NCBI RefSeq assembly: GCF_036059255.1
Contig: NZ_CP107947.1
Span: forward strand, 186,001 to 250,000
Length of the DNA stretch: 64,000 nucleotides
Direction: 5' to 3'
Source of the DNA: Micromonospora sp. NBC_00389
Lineage (GTDB): Bacteria > Actinomycetota > Actinomycetes > Mycobacteriales > Micromonosporaceae
Shown: positions 51,663-61,135 of the stretch, one piece after another
How positions within the stretch are numbered: position 1 is the stretch's first letter
Layout of the letters: every line of letters begins with the position of its first letter
The notes under the pieces: generated by a model
Database searches by the model: none
What the model saw: the letters and a program-made list of their open reading frames with translations, nothing else
Told to the model about the DNA's origin: nothing
Translations under genes and position numbers: made by a program

Positions 51663-53792
51663 TTACTCCCCCGGCGTCGACTTCGCGATCTGCATCAGGA
51701 ACTCGATGTTGGTGCGGGACTGCTTGAGCCGGTCCAGCAGCAGGTCCAGCGCCGCCTGCGAGTCCAGCGAGTGCAGCACCTTGCGGAGCTTGTGGATGAT
51801 GGCCAGCTCCTCCGGCGCGAGCAGGACCTCTTCCTTACGCGTACCGGACGGGTTGATGTCGATGGCCGGGAAGGTTCGCTTGTCGGCGATCTTCCGGTCC
51901 AGCTTCAGCTCCGCGTTACCGGTGCCCTTGAACTCCTCGAAGATGACCGTGTCCGCCATGGACCCGGTCTCCACCAGCGCGGTGGCGAGGATGGTCAGCG
52001 ACCCGCCGTTCTCGATGTTGCGGGCCGCGCCGAGGAAACGCTTCGGCGGGTAGAGCGCGGTGGAGTCGATACCACCCGACATGATCCGGCCGCTGGCCGG
52101 CGCCGCCAGGTTGTACGACCGACCGAGCCGGGTCACCGAGTCCAGCAGCACGACCACGTCGTGCCCCAGCTCGACCAGGCGCTTCGCCCGCTCGATCGCC
52201 AGCTCAGCGACCGTGGTGTGGTCCTGCGGCGGCCGGTCGAACGTGGCCGCGATGACCTCGCCCTTCACCGAACGCTGCATGTCGGTGACCTCTTCGGGCC
52301 GTTCGTCCACCAGCACCACCATCAGGTGGCACTCCGGGTTGTTGCGGGTGATCGCGTTCGCGATCGCCTGCAGCACCATCGTCTTACCCGCCTTCGGCGG
52401 CGACACGATGAGCGCCCGCTGGCCCTTGCCGATCGGCATGACCAGGTCGATGACCCGGGTGGTCAGGATGTGCGGCTCGGTCTCCAACCGCAGGCGCTCC
52501 TGCGGGTACAGCGGCGTGAGCTTGTAGAACTCCGGCCGGCGCCGCGCCTCCTCCGGCTCCATGCCGTTGATGGTGTCCAGCCGCATCAGCGGGTTGTACT
52601 TGTCCCGCCGCTGGTCGCCACTGTTGCCGCCCTCGCGGGCCGCACGCACCGCACCGGTGATCGCGTCACCGCGGCGCAGGCCGTACTTCTTGATCTGGGA
52701 CATCGAGACGTACACGTCGTTCGGGCCGGCCAGGTAACCGGTCGTCCGCACGAAGGCGTAGTTGTCGAGCACGTCGATGATGCCGGCCACCGGGACGAGC
52801 ACGTCGTCCTCGCCGACCTGCGGCTCGCGCCCACCGGTGTCGGCACCGGTCTCGGTGCGCTCGCCACGGCCGCGGCGACGGTCCCGGAAGCGGCTGCGCC
52901 GGCCACGCCGGCCGCCGCCCTCGCCGTCATCGTCGTCGTTGTCGCGCTCGGCGCGCTGACCACGGTCGTTGCGGTCGCCCCGGTCGTTGCGCTCGGGACG
53001 GTCACCACGCTCGTTGCGCTCGGCACGCTCGCCTCGCTCGGCACGGTCACCACGCTCGTTGCGCTCGCCCCGCTCGGCACGCTCGCCCCGGTCGTTGCGC
53101 TCGGCACGCTCGCCCCGCTCGGCACGCTCGCCCCGCTCGGGACGCTCTGCCCGGTCGGCACGCTCCACCCGGTCGTTGCGCTCGCCCCGCTCGGCACGCT
53201 CTGCCCGCTCGGCACGCTCCGGACGCTCGGCACGCTCTGCGCGCTCCGGACGCTCGGCACGCTCCGCGCGCTCCGGACGCTCGGCACGCTCTGCGCGCTC
53301 CGGACGCTCGGCCCGGTCCCGGCGGTTCTCACCCCGGTCGGTCCGCTCGCCGGCCTCCGCCTCGTCGGTGCGTGCCTCAGTGGGACGCGCCTCCGCCGCG
53401 GTGGTCCGGCTCCGCCGGGTACGACCCCGGCCCTCGGTCTCGGCGGCCGGCTCGGCCGGCGCCTGGTCGGTGCTGCGTCCCTCGGCCGCCGGACGGTCCA
53501 CGGTCTCCCGCACCTCCTCACGAGCCGGAGCGGCCGCAGCCGCGACCTCAGCCCGCGGTCGAGGGGTCCCGGCGGCGTTGCCGCCCTGCCGCTCGGAGAT
53601 CGCGGCGATCAGCTCGCCTTTGCGCATGCGAGCCGTGCCGGAGATGCCGAGCGACGCGGCCAGGCTCTGCAGCTCTGGCAGCAGCATCGCCGACAGACCG
53701 GTGCCGCTACGCCGCCGACGGGCGGGAGCGGCGGTGGTGGCATCGCCAGCGACGTTGGAAACATCCGACGTCACGTCGGTGGTGTCGCTCAA
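51663..53792 (-). CDS. rho: transcription termination factor Rho with long Arg-rich insertion
   Basis: A 709-residue hexameric RNA helicase. Residues about 31-70 are the N-terminal helical domain (LLPELQSLAASLGISGTARMRKGELIAAI). Residues about 149-283 are an xER/xDR triplet repeat, followed by a basic patch GGRRGRRSRFRDRRRGRG. Then comes the cold-shock-like RNA domain (GIIDVLDNYAFVRTTGYL), the P-loop SPPKAGKTMVL, DSVTRLGRSYNLAAPASGRIMSGGID (Q/R loop region) and a conserved C-terminus. E. coli Rho is 419 residues; Arg-rich insertions are known in high-GC Gram-positives. TTG start with AAGGA six bases upstream. The 298-bp gap to thrB has only an AT-richer patch near 54080-54095. Confidence 0.96.
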   Translation of the reverse strand: MSDTTDVTSDVSNVAGDATTAAPARRRRSGTGLSAMLLPELQSLAASLGISGTARMRKGELIAAISERQGGNAAGTPRPRAEVAAAAAPAREEVRETVDRPAAEGRSTDQAPAEPAAETEGRGRTRRSRTTAAEARPTEARTDEAEAGERTDRGENRRDRAERPERAERAERPERAERAERPERAERAERPERAERAERAERGERNDRVERADRAERPERGERAERGERAERNDRGERAERGERNERGDRAERGERAERNERGDRPERNDRGDRNDRGQRAERDNDDDDGEGGGRRGRRSRFRDRRRGRGERTETGADTGGREPQVGEDDVLVPVAGIIDVLDNYAFVRTTGYLAGPNDVYVSMSQIKKYGLRRGDAITGAVRAAREGGNSGDQRRDKYNPLMRLDTINGMEPEEARRRPEFYKLTPLYPQERLRLETEPHILTTRVIDLVMPIGKGQRALIVSPPKAGKTMVLQAIANAITRNNPECHLMVVLVDERPEEVTDMQRSVKGEVIAATFDRPPQDHTTVAELAIERAKRLVELGHDVVVLLDSVTRLGRSYNLAAPASGRIMSGGIDSTALYPPKRFLGAARNIENGGSLTILATALVETGSMADTVIFEEFKGTGNAELKLDRKIADKRTFPAIDINPSGTRKEEVLLAPEELAIIHKLRKVLHSLDSQAALDLLLDRLKQSRTNIEFLMQIAKSTPGE
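52944..53348 (-). repeat. triplet-codon low-complexity repeat in rho
   Basis: About 405 bp of 9-bp-based repeats encoding (A/P/G)ER and NDR units, with Arg at nearly every third residue over about 135 residues. The plus strand reads cgctcggcacgctc-like units throughout. Confidence 0.85.
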
Positions 53793-54090
53793 TGGATTCC
53801 TTCCCTCGATAAAGGCCGGGACTGCCCGGAGTCAGAACTCAGGTGGCCGGGCGGCCTCGGTGCACCCGCCTCGCAAGGACGCGTCGCGGGAGTCTGTGAC
53901 ACAGCAGCCGGTCGGTATCCCGACTCACCAAAGGTCGGTGAGCAGGTCTCGCCGTCTGCGGCGACCTGTGGAAACTGCGGTGCGGCGTGAGCCTTGGGCA
54001 GGGGTGACGGGCTGACCGCCGAGAGCTTCGGGGGTGCGCCGCCCCGCAGGAGATCGCGTGCTTCGCGGCTGTGCTAGGTCTAGAGCGTAA
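53793..54090 (-). promoter_or_regulatory. rho leader region, no gene seen
   Basis: 298 bp between thrB and rho. It holds the rho ribosome-binding site next to the TTG start and an AT-richer patch by the thrB end (minus strand TTGATTACGCTCTAGACC) that may contain a promoter. No convincing hairpin switch or leader peptide was seen. Confidence 0.3.
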
Positions 54091-55035
54091 TCAACTCTTC
54101 CGACCTGCGGCAACAGGGTCCCGCTCGGCGTGTCCAAGTCTACCCCGGGCAACCCTTGCACCGCTGACGTCTATCGGTAACTGCCAGATCTGCCAATCTG
54201 TTCCCATCGGGAAGGCGGCCGGTGGGTCACTGAGCGCCAGGACAGTCGGCCCCGCACCACTGATCACAGCCGCCACACCGGCCGCTCGCAACTCGCTGAC
54301 CAGGGCGGACGTCCCCGGCATCGCGGGTGCGCGGTAATCCTGGTGGAGCCGGTCGACGGTGGCCGGCAGCAGCAGTGTCGGGTCGGCGGTCAGCGCGTGC
54401 ACCAGCAGCGCGGCCCGCCCGGCGGTCAACGCGGCGTCGCCGTGCGGCACGGTGGCCGGCAACGCCGCCCTCGCGGTCGCGGTCAGCCCGCGCTCCGCCG
54501 GAACGAAAACAGTGGGCCGGACCCCGTCAGCGACCGGCAGGGACACCGCGCGGGCGCCGGTCGACTCGGACCAGGCCAGCGTGAAGCCCCCGAGCAGGCA
54601 CGGCGCGACATTGTCCGGATGGCCCTCGATCTCGGCGGCCAGCCGGAGAACGGCCGCGTCGTCCAGCCGGCGCTCCCCATCGGTGACCAGGGCGCGAGCC
54701 AGCAACACACCGGCGACGATCGCGGCGGACGAGGAGCCCAACCCACGCGCCTGCGGGATCCGGTTGACGCACTCCACGCTCAGCCCCTCGGGCTGGGCAC
54801 CGAGCACGTCGAAGGCGGCCCGCATCGCCCGCACCACCAGGTGCCGGTCGTCGTCGGGCAGCTCACCGGCCCCCTGCCCGGTCACCGTCACCCGGACCCC
54901 ACCCGAGGTGACCTCGGCGGCCAGGTCGTCGTAGAGGCCGAGGGCGAGACCGAGCGCGTCGAAGCCCGGGCCCAGGTTGGCACTGGTCGCGGGGACCCGG
55001 ACCCGGACCGGCCCGGCGGTGAAGTTCGTCGGCAC
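54091..55035 (-). CDS. thrB: homoserine kinase
   Basis: A 314-residue GHMP kinase making O-phosphohomoserine for threonine synthesis. N-terminal VRVPATSANLGPGFDALGLALG, the ATP loop ARGLGSSSAAIVAGVLLA and C-terminal AAVISGAGPTVLALSD are diagnostic. Hom and thrC are on the same strand but separated from it by two transporter genes of 1.2 and 3.3 kb. Confidence 0.94.
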   Translation of the reverse strand: MPTNFTAGPVRVRVPATSANLGPGFDALGLALGLYDDLAAEVTSGGVRVTVTGQGAGELPDDDRHLVVRAMRAAFDVLGAQPEGLSVECVNRIPQARGLGSSSAAIVAGVLLARALVTDGERRLDDAAVLRLAAEIEGHPDNVAPCLLGGFTLAWSESTGARAVSLPVADGVRPTVFVPAERGLTATARAALPATVPHGDAALTAGRAALLVHALTADPTLLLPATVDRLHQDYRAPAMPGTSALVSELRAAGVAAVISGAGPTVLALSDPPAAFPMGTDWQIWQLPIDVSGARVARGRLGHAERDPVAAGRKS

Positions 55036-55099
55036 GGGCTCATGCTAGGGGTCGGCACCGACGTTCCGGTCCTGCGCCCGCAGCGTGGGACCGGCGCGC

Positions 55100-56341
55100 T
55101 CAGCCGGCCGGGTCGGGAACCGGCTCGGCAGCCGGGGTGGTGAGCGAGAGTCGGCGGGTGGCGATCCGCCAGCCGACCGCGTACACGAGGGTGACCAGCC
55201 CACAGCCGGCCAGCACCACCCGCTCGTCCACCACGTCCACCACCAGGGCCACGGCCAGTTGGCTCACCGAGATGGCCAGCGTCGCGAGCATCATGTCGGT
55301 GGCGAAGACTCGCCCCCGCAACCGATCCGGCACCTCGCCCTGCAGGGCGAAGTTCGACATCACCCAGTTGCTCCCGCCCGCGAAGTGCGCCACGAAGACC
55401 AGCAGCAGCACCAAGGGGAACCAGCGGACCACCGACGCGCCCAGGTAGGACAGGCCGTAGAGCGACATGGACAGCGCCAGCCCGGGCAGCAGCCAGGACC
55501 GGTTGGTCAGCACCCGACGCATCAGGATCGGCCCCACCAGAGCCCCCGCCCCGCGCACCGCGAAGAGCAGGCCAGCGCCCAGCGAGCCGACCCCGTACAC
55601 GCCGGCGAGCAGCGGGAACACGGTCAGCACCCCGTTGCCCAGGCCGACCGCCGACTTCACCGTGACCAGCGCCAGCACCCGCGGCCGGTGCCCGATGTAG
55701 CCGAGTGCCTCGCGGACCGCCGGCCAGGTCCGCTGGGCCGGCCGGTCGGCGTCCCGGGGCGCCTGCAGGGGCCGGCGGATCCGTGTGGCGAGACCCGCGG
55801 CCAGCGCCAGGCCCACCGCCGCAACCCAGAAGCAGACGTACGGGCCGGCAGCCGAGCTGAGTACGCCGCCGAGCGAAGCGCCGACCACCGTCATGGTGCC
55901 CCAGGCTGAGCCGGCCACCGCGTTACCGGCCGCCAGCTCGCCCGGCTCCAGCACGTTGGGCAGCGCGGCCTGGGCGGCCGGCGAGTAGAACGCCTTGGCG
56001 ACCGCCACCACCCCGATCGCCACCAGCGCCAGCCAGGCCGTTCCGTCCCGGACGCCGAGCAGCAGCAGCACGCCCACCAGCGCCGCCACGTTCGCGGCGA
56101 TCATGATCTTCCGCCGGTCGAACCGGTCGGCCACCGTGCCGGTGTACGGCAGCAGCAGCGCCACGATGCCGGTGTCCACCGCCAGCACCAGCGCGCCCCA
56201 GACCCCGCTGCCGGTCAGCTGGGGCAGCAACACCAGCAGCGGCACCATGACGAACCAGTCGGCACCGAAGACCACCAGCTCGGCGAGGAACAGGTTACGG
56301 AAGCTCCGGTTGCCGGTGAGAACCGAGAGGGTGGACGCCAC
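55100..56341 (-). CDS. MFS transporter
   Basis: A 413-residue membrane protein with about 12 hydrophobic segments. The loop DRFDRRKIMIAANVAALVGVLLL after the second segment is the MFS motif (D-R-x-x-R-R). It resembles the enterobactin-exporter/macrolide-efflux (MefA-like) branch: FRNLFLAELVVFGADWFVMVPLLVLL and GTMTVVGASLGGVLSSAAG. Substrate unknown. GTG start with TAGGGT eight bases upstream and no ribosome-binding site, so probably leaderless. Confidence 0.85.
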   Translation of the reverse strand: MASTLSVLTGNRSFRNLFLAELVVFGADWFVMVPLLVLLPQLTGSGVWGALVLAVDTGIVALLLPYTGTVADRFDRRKIMIAANVAALVGVLLLLGVRDGTAWLALVAIGVVAVAKAFYSPAAQAALPNVLEPGELAAGNAVAGSAWGTMTVVGASLGGVLSSAAGPYVCFWVAAVGLALAAGLATRIRRPLQAPRDADRPAQRTWPAVREALGYIGHRPRVLALVTVKSAVGLGNGVLTVFPLLAGVYGVGSLGAGLLFAVRGAGALVGPILMRRVLTNRSWLLPGLALSMSLYGLSYLGASVVRWFPLVLLLVFVAHFAGGSNWVMSNFALQGEVPDRLRGRVFATDMMLATLAISVSQLAVALVVDVVDERVVLAGCGLVTLVYAVGWRIATRRLSLTTPAAEPVPDPAG

Positions 56342-56355
56342 GGAGCAGGACCCTA
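56342..56355 (-). promoter_or_regulatory. -10 box of a leaderless promoter for the MFS gene
   Basis: On the minus strand TAGGGT (56355-56350), eight bases, then the GTG at 56341; same geometry as glyA. Confidence 0.4.
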
Positions 56356-56439
56356 CCCGGATGACAGGGCTCTATTTCGGCGCGACCAGCCACGACCGGT
56401 CCCGGGATCCACCCGGAGCCGGCCGGCCTCGGAAGCCGG

Positions 56440-56475
56440 AACGCCCCCGGCGGGTCGGAACCCGCCGGGGGCGTT
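56440..56475 (-). terminator. terminator after the RND gene
   Basis: AACGCCCCCGGCGGG (56440-56454) pairs perfectly with 56461-56475 over a 6-nt loop, 17 bp past the RND stop. It isolates the MFS gene and thrB from upstream transcription. Confidence 0.8.
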
Positions 56476-56492
56476 TCACCGTGCCGGTCCGA

Positions 56493-59400
56493 CTACTCGG
56501 TCGGCTCCGACGGAGGCAGCGGCGAGGTACGGCTGCGCGGCAGCCGCAGCACCTCGAACTGGTCCGTGCCGTCCACCAGCGCACCCGACGGGGCGGGTCG
56601 CCCCGCCGCCGGCTGCGATCCCTCGGTCTGCGCCGCTGCCGGCGCACCGGACGGCACCGCGACCTGGTTCGGGCCGGCCGGCTCGTCGGTCTCCGGTCCG
56701 GTCGAGCCGGTCACCGCCGGCTGGCCGGAGCGCCGCTGGCGGCGCCGCTCCCGCAGCGACTCCTTGGTGCGCTCCACCATCGTGTACAGCGTCGGCACCA
56801 GGATCAGGGTGAGCAGCGTCGAGCTGAGCAGGCCACCGATCACCACGACCGCCAGCGGCTGGGAGATGAAGCCGCCCTCGCCGGTCAACCCGAGCGCCAT
56901 CGGCAGCAGCGCGAAGATGGTCGCGACCGCGGTCATCAGGATCGGGCGCAGCCGGCGCCGGCCACCCTCGACCACCGCCTCCCCGACTCCCATGCCCCGG
57001 GCCCGGTACTGGTTGATCAGATCCAGCAGCACGATCGCGTTGGTCACCACGATGCCGACCAGCATCAGCACGCCGATCAGCGCCGGCACGCCGAGCGGCG
57101 TCCCGGTCACCAGCAGCAGGCCGATCGCGCCGGTCGCCGCGAACGGGATGGAGATCAGCAGGATCAGCGCCTGGGTGAGGCTCCGGAACGTCGCCACCAT
57201 GATCAGGAACACGATCGCGATCGCGGCCAGCACAGCCAGGCCCAGGTCGCCGAACGCGTCCGCCTGGTCCGCGCTGACCCCACCGATGGTGAAGGTCGCC
57301 CCGGGCACGTCGATGCCGTCCAGCCGCTTCTGCAGCTCCTGGCTGGTCGCGCCCAGGTTCGAGCCGGTCGCCGTGCCGGTCACCGAGACGCTGCGCTCAC
57401 CGTCGATCCGGCTGACCTGCTGCGGCCCCTCGACCCGGGTGACCTTCGCGATGTCGCCCAGCTTGACCGGACCGATCGGCAGGGCGTTCAACTGCTCCAC
57501 CGACACCGGCGGCTGTACGCCCAACCGCAGCACCACGTTCTGCTGCTGGCCGTCGAGCGTGACCTGGCCCAGCGGCGCCCCACGGAACGCCTGCGACACG
57601 AACTGACCCACCGCGGCCTCGGTGAGCCCGACCCGACCGGCGGCGACCCGGTCGACGGTCACGTCGACCCGCGGTACCTGCGCGGCAAGGCTGGTGGTGA
57701 CGTCCGCGACGTCCGGCACCCCGGCCATCGCCGTCCGGGCCGCCTCAGCGGCCCGGGTCAGCACCTCCGGGTCGCTGGCCTGGACGACCACCTCAAGCTG
57801 GCTGGTCGAGGCGTCCTGCCCGCCGCCGAAGGTGACCTCGCCCAGTCCGGTGCCGAGCGTGTCGAACTCCTTGCGCAGCACCTCGCGCATCTGCTTCGCG
57901 TCGGTGTCCCCGTTCAGCGCCACCGACCACGTCGCGATGTTGTTGCCGCCGCCCGCGAACGGGTTGTCCCCGCCGCCGGCGGTCACCTGGTAGGTCTCGA
58001 CCCCGTCGGTACGCCCGAGCACCGTCTCGACCTGCTTGGCCGCCGCGTCGGTGGCGGCCAGGCCGCTACCCGCCGGCAACTCCTGCTGGAAGCTGAGCGT
58101 GTCCTGGCCGGAGTCGTCCAGGAAGTTGGTCTCCAGCTTCTGGGACAGACCGAAGGTGCCGAAGAGCACCAGCAGGCCGAGACCGACGGTGATCCAGCGG
58201 GTGGACCGCTTGCGGGTGGCGAACCCGATCACCGGCAGGTACGCCCGCTGCAAGGGGCTGCGCAGCTCCTTCTCCTCCGCGCCGCGCCGCACCGCCTCGT
58301 CGTCGACGGTGCCCCCGCGCGGCTTGAGGAACCAGTACGCCAGCACCGGGATCACGGTCAGCGACACCAGCAGCGAGGCGAGCAGCGCCACCGTCACGGT
58401 GATCGCGAACGGCGCGAAGAGCTGCCCGACGAACCCGCCGACCAGCGCGATCGGCGCGAACACCGCGACCGTGGTGAGGGTGGACGCGGTCACCGCGCCA
58501 GCCACCTCACGGACGCCGGTGATGATCGCGTGCTGCTTCTCCTCGCCGTACTCGAGATGCCGTTTGATGTTTTCCAGCACCACGATCGAGTCGTCCACCA
58601 CCCGGCCCACCGCGATGGTCAGCGCGCCGAGGGTGAGCAGGTTGAGCGAGTAGTCGCCGATCCAGAGAGCGATCAGTGCCACCAGCACGGAGAGCGGGAT
58701 GGAGACCGCGGTGACCACGGTCGAGCGCACCGACAGCAGGAAGACCAGGATGACGATGACCGCCATCAGCAGGCCCAGCAGGCCCTCGGTGGTCAGCGAC
58801 TCGATCGACTTCTCGACGAACGGCGCCTGGTCGAAGACCACGGTCAGCTCGGCGCCGGAGGCGTCCTTCAGGTCGGCCAGCTTGTCCCGGATCTCGTGCG
58901 AGATCTCCACGGCGTTGCCGTCCGGCGCCGCGGTGACCGCGATGCCGAGACTGTCCTGGCCGTTGGTCCGGGTGATCGCGGTGGCCGGGGCGACCTGCTG
59001 CTCGACGGCCGCCACGTCACCGAGACGGACCGGGCGCGCGCCGGGGGCGACCACGATGCCGCGCAGGTCGTCCAGGGTGGCGACCGGCGTGCCAACCTGC
59101 ACCGGGAGGGCCAGGCTGCCGTCGTTCACCGCGCCGGCCGGGATCGTCACGCCGTTGGTCTTCAGCGCGGCGCCGATCGCCGTGGGCTGGAGCTTCGCCG
59201 CGGCGAGCTTGGCCGGGTCCGGGGTGACCACCACGACGTCGTCGCGGGTCCCGGTCACATCGACCGTGCGGACCCCCTCGATCCCCTCCAGCTCCGGCAC
59301 CACCGTGTCGCGCAGCTTCTCGGCGAGCGCCCGCTGGTCCGCCCCGCCGGCCGCAGCCAGCACCACCGCCGGCAGGTCGTCGGTGCTGCCCGCGATGACC

Positions 59401-59780
59401 TGCGGATCGACGCCCTCCGGCAGCTGGGCGTCGATGCGGCTCAGCGCGGTCTGCATCTTGTTGACCATGTCGTCCAGGTCGGTGCCGAACTCGTACTGCA
59501 CCTGGACGGTGGCCGACCCCTCGCGGGAGGTGGAGGTGACCTTGTCCAGACCGGGGATGCTCTGGAGGGCGTTCTCGATCGGCTCGGTCACCTGCGACTC
59601 GACGATCTCGGGTCCGGCGCCGGGGTAGGGGGCCACGATGAACGCGGCCGGGAATTCGAGCGACGGCAGCAGTTGCTGCTTCAGCGACGGTACGGCGAAC
59701 GCTCCGAACGCCGTGATCACCACCGCGATGAGGGCAACCAGCCCTCGGTTGGCGAGGCTGAATCTGGCGAGCAGCGACAT
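56493..59780 (-). CDS. RND efflux transporter (HAE1/SwrC-like)
   Basis: A 1095-residue RND pump. The N-terminus is FSLANRGLVALIAVVITAFGAFAVPSL. Periplasmic-type porter loops (VSQ-like VESQVTEPIENALQSIPGLDKVTSTSREGSATV) occur twice. The proton relay is in ALTIAVGRVVDDSIVVLENIKRHLE, with Asp-Asp intact. The second half ends in LLSSTLLTLILVPTLYTMVE. The C-terminal 90 residues are Pro/Ser/Thr-rich and cytoplasmic. Gram-positive homologues such as SwrC export lipopeptides or antibiotics. No membrane-fusion partner is adjacent. It lies between thrC and thrB. Confidence 0.92.
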   Translation of the reverse strand: MSLLARFSLANRGLVALIAVVITAFGAFAVPSLKQQLLPSLEFPAAFIVAPYPGAGPEIVESQVTEPIENALQSIPGLDKVTSTSREGSATVQVQYEFGTDLDDMVNKMQTALSRIDAQLPEGVDPQVIAGSTDDLPAVVLAAAGGADQRALAEKLRDTVVPELEGIEGVRTVDVTGTRDDVVVVTPDPAKLAAAKLQPTAIGAALKTNGVTIPAGAVNDGSLALPVQVGTPVATLDDLRGIVVAPGARPVRLGDVAAVEQQVAPATAITRTNGQDSLGIAVTAAPDGNAVEISHEIRDKLADLKDASGAELTVVFDQAPFVEKSIESLTTEGLLGLLMAVIVILVFLLSVRSTVVTAVSIPLSVLVALIALWIGDYSLNLLTLGALTIAVGRVVDDSIVVLENIKRHLEYGEEKQHAIITGVREVAGAVTASTLTTVAVFAPIALVGGFVGQLFAPFAITVTVALLASLLVSLTVIPVLAYWFLKPRGGTVDDEAVRRGAEEKELRSPLQRAYLPVIGFATRKRSTRWITVGLGLLVLFGTFGLSQKLETNFLDDSGQDTLSFQQELPAGSGLAATDAAAKQVETVLGRTDGVETYQVTAGGGDNPFAGGGNNIATWSVALNGDTDAKQMREVLRKEFDTLGTGLGEVTFGGGQDASTSQLEVVVQASDPEVLTRAAEAARTAMAGVPDVADVTTSLAAQVPRVDVTVDRVAAGRVGLTEAAVGQFVSQAFRGAPLGQVTLDGQQQNVVLRLGVQPPVSVEQLNALPIGPVKLGDIAKVTRVEGPQQVSRIDGERSVSVTGTATGSNLGATSQELQKRLDGIDVPGATFTIGGVSADQADAFGDLGLAVLAAIAIVFLIMVATFRSLTQALILLISIPFAATGAIGLLLVTGTPLGVPALIGVLMLVGIVVTNAIVLLDLINQYRARGMGVGEAVVEGGRRRLRPILMTAVATIFALLPMALGLTGEGGFISQPLAVVVIGGLLSSTLLTLILVPTLYTMVERTKESLRERRRQRRSGQPAVTGSTGPETDEPAGPNQVAVPSGAPAAAQTEGSQPAAGRPAPSGALVDGTDQFEVLRLPRSRTSPLPPSEPTE

Positions 59781-59932
59781 CGGCCTGGCTCACTCCTGAA
59801 AGAGAATGCGGGTGGGGATACCCGAAAGTGTGCCGGACTCGATCACCCCGACCCTCGCCGGCCCCACGCCGGCCACGTTTCCGGAGCCGGCCGCCGCCGA
59901 GACCGGCGGCGATGCGGCGGCGCGCTGGCCGC

Positions 59933-60982
59933 TCAGGCCAGGTCGAGGGCGCGGGCCGCGGCCAGCGGGTCGTTCGCGATGGTCAGCGGAGCGGGCGCCG
60001 TGGAGATCGCCCACTCCGGGTCCTTCAGACCATGGCCGGTCACCGTGCAGACCACCGTCGAGCCCGGCGGCACCGCACCCGCCGCGGCCTGCTGGAGCAG
60101 GCCGGCCACGCTGGCCGCGCTGCCCAGCTCGACGAAGACCCCCACCTCGCGGGCGAGCAGCCGGTACGCGGACAGGATCTCCCGGTCCGTCACCGCCGCG
60201 ATCAGGCCACCCGAGGCGTCGCGGGCGTCCAGCGCCTTGGTCCAGCTCGCCGGGTTGCCGATCCGGATCGCGGTGGCGATGGTCGACGGCTCCGGCACCA
60301 CCTGGCCGGTCACGATCGGGGCCGCGCCGGCGGCCTGGAAGCCGTACATCTTCGGGGCCCGGGTGGTGGCGCCGGCGGCGTGCTCCTCCGCGTACCCCAT
60401 CCAGTAGGCGGCGATGTTGCCGGCGTTGCCGACCGGCAGGCAGTGGATGTCGGGCGCGTCACCGAGCGCCTCGACGATCTCGAAGGCGGCGGTCTTCTGC
60501 CCGTGCAGCCGGTCGATGTTGACCGAGTTGACCAAGGCGACCGGGTAGTCCTGGGCGAGCTTGGCGGCCGTCGCGAGACAGTCGTCGAAGTTGCCGCTCA
60601 CCTGGAGCAGCTTCGCGCCGTGCACCAGCGCCTGGGCCAGCTTGCCCAGCGCGATCTTGCCCTGCGGCACCAGCACCGCGCAGGTCAGCCCGGCCCGGGC
60701 CGCGTACGCCGCGGCAGAGGCGCTGGTGTTGCCGGTGGAGGCGCAGATGATGGCCTTGTTGCCGGCCTCGACCGCCTTGGAGACCGCGAGGGTCATCCCG
60801 CGGTCCTTGAACGAGCCGGTCGGGTTGGCGCCCTCCACCTTGAGGTGCACGTCGCAGCCGAGCCGGGCGGAGAGCACCGGCGCGGGCAGCAGTGGGGTGT
60901 TCCCCTCGTGCAGCGTGACGACGGGCGTGGCCGCGGTGACCGGCAGCCGATCCCGGTACGCCTCGATCAGACCCCGCCACAT
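59933..60982 (-). CDS. thrC: threonine synthase
   Basis: A 349-residue PLP enzyme converting O-phosphohomoserine to threonine. The PLP Lys is K59 in [17 protein letters not shown], with [20 protein letters not shown] and [16 protein letters not shown] (phosphate loop). ATG at 60982 with GAGGAG six bases upstream. It lies 153 bp downstream of hom. Confidence 0.95.
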   Translation of the reverse strand: MWRGLIEAYRDRLPVTAATPVVTLHEGNTPLLPAPVLSARLGCDVHLKVEGANPTGSFKDRGMTLAVSKAVEAGNKAIICASTGNTSASAAAYAARAGLTCAVLVPQGKIALGKLAQALVHGAKLLQVSGNFDDCLATAAKLAQDYPVALVNSVNIDRLHGQKTAAFEIVEALGDAPDIHCLPVGNAGNIAAYWMGYAEEHAAGATTRAPKMYGFQAAGAAPIVTGQVVPEPSTIATAIRIGNPASWTKALDARDASGGLIAAVTDREILSAYRLLAREVGVFVELGSAASVAGLLQQAAAGAVPPGSTVVCTVTGHGLKDPEWAISTAPAPLTIANDPLAAARALDLA

Positions 60983-61135
60983 GTCGCTCTCCTCGCCTCT
61001 ACCGCCGTGCCGACCTGAGCATTTCCAGGCCACCCTGGACCAGCCTGCCGGAGCGACCGGTGGCGCACCCCGGGTTACCCACCTGGCGGGACGCGAGGGC
61101 CGCGCACGGCCTGCCCCACCACCGGGGTCAACGAC

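Noticed and set aside
55995..60407. 1470-codon open frame on the plus strand opposite the RND and MFS genes
   Set aside because: The translation is His/Arg/Asp-rich and antisense to genes with clear domains; a codon-bias artefact.
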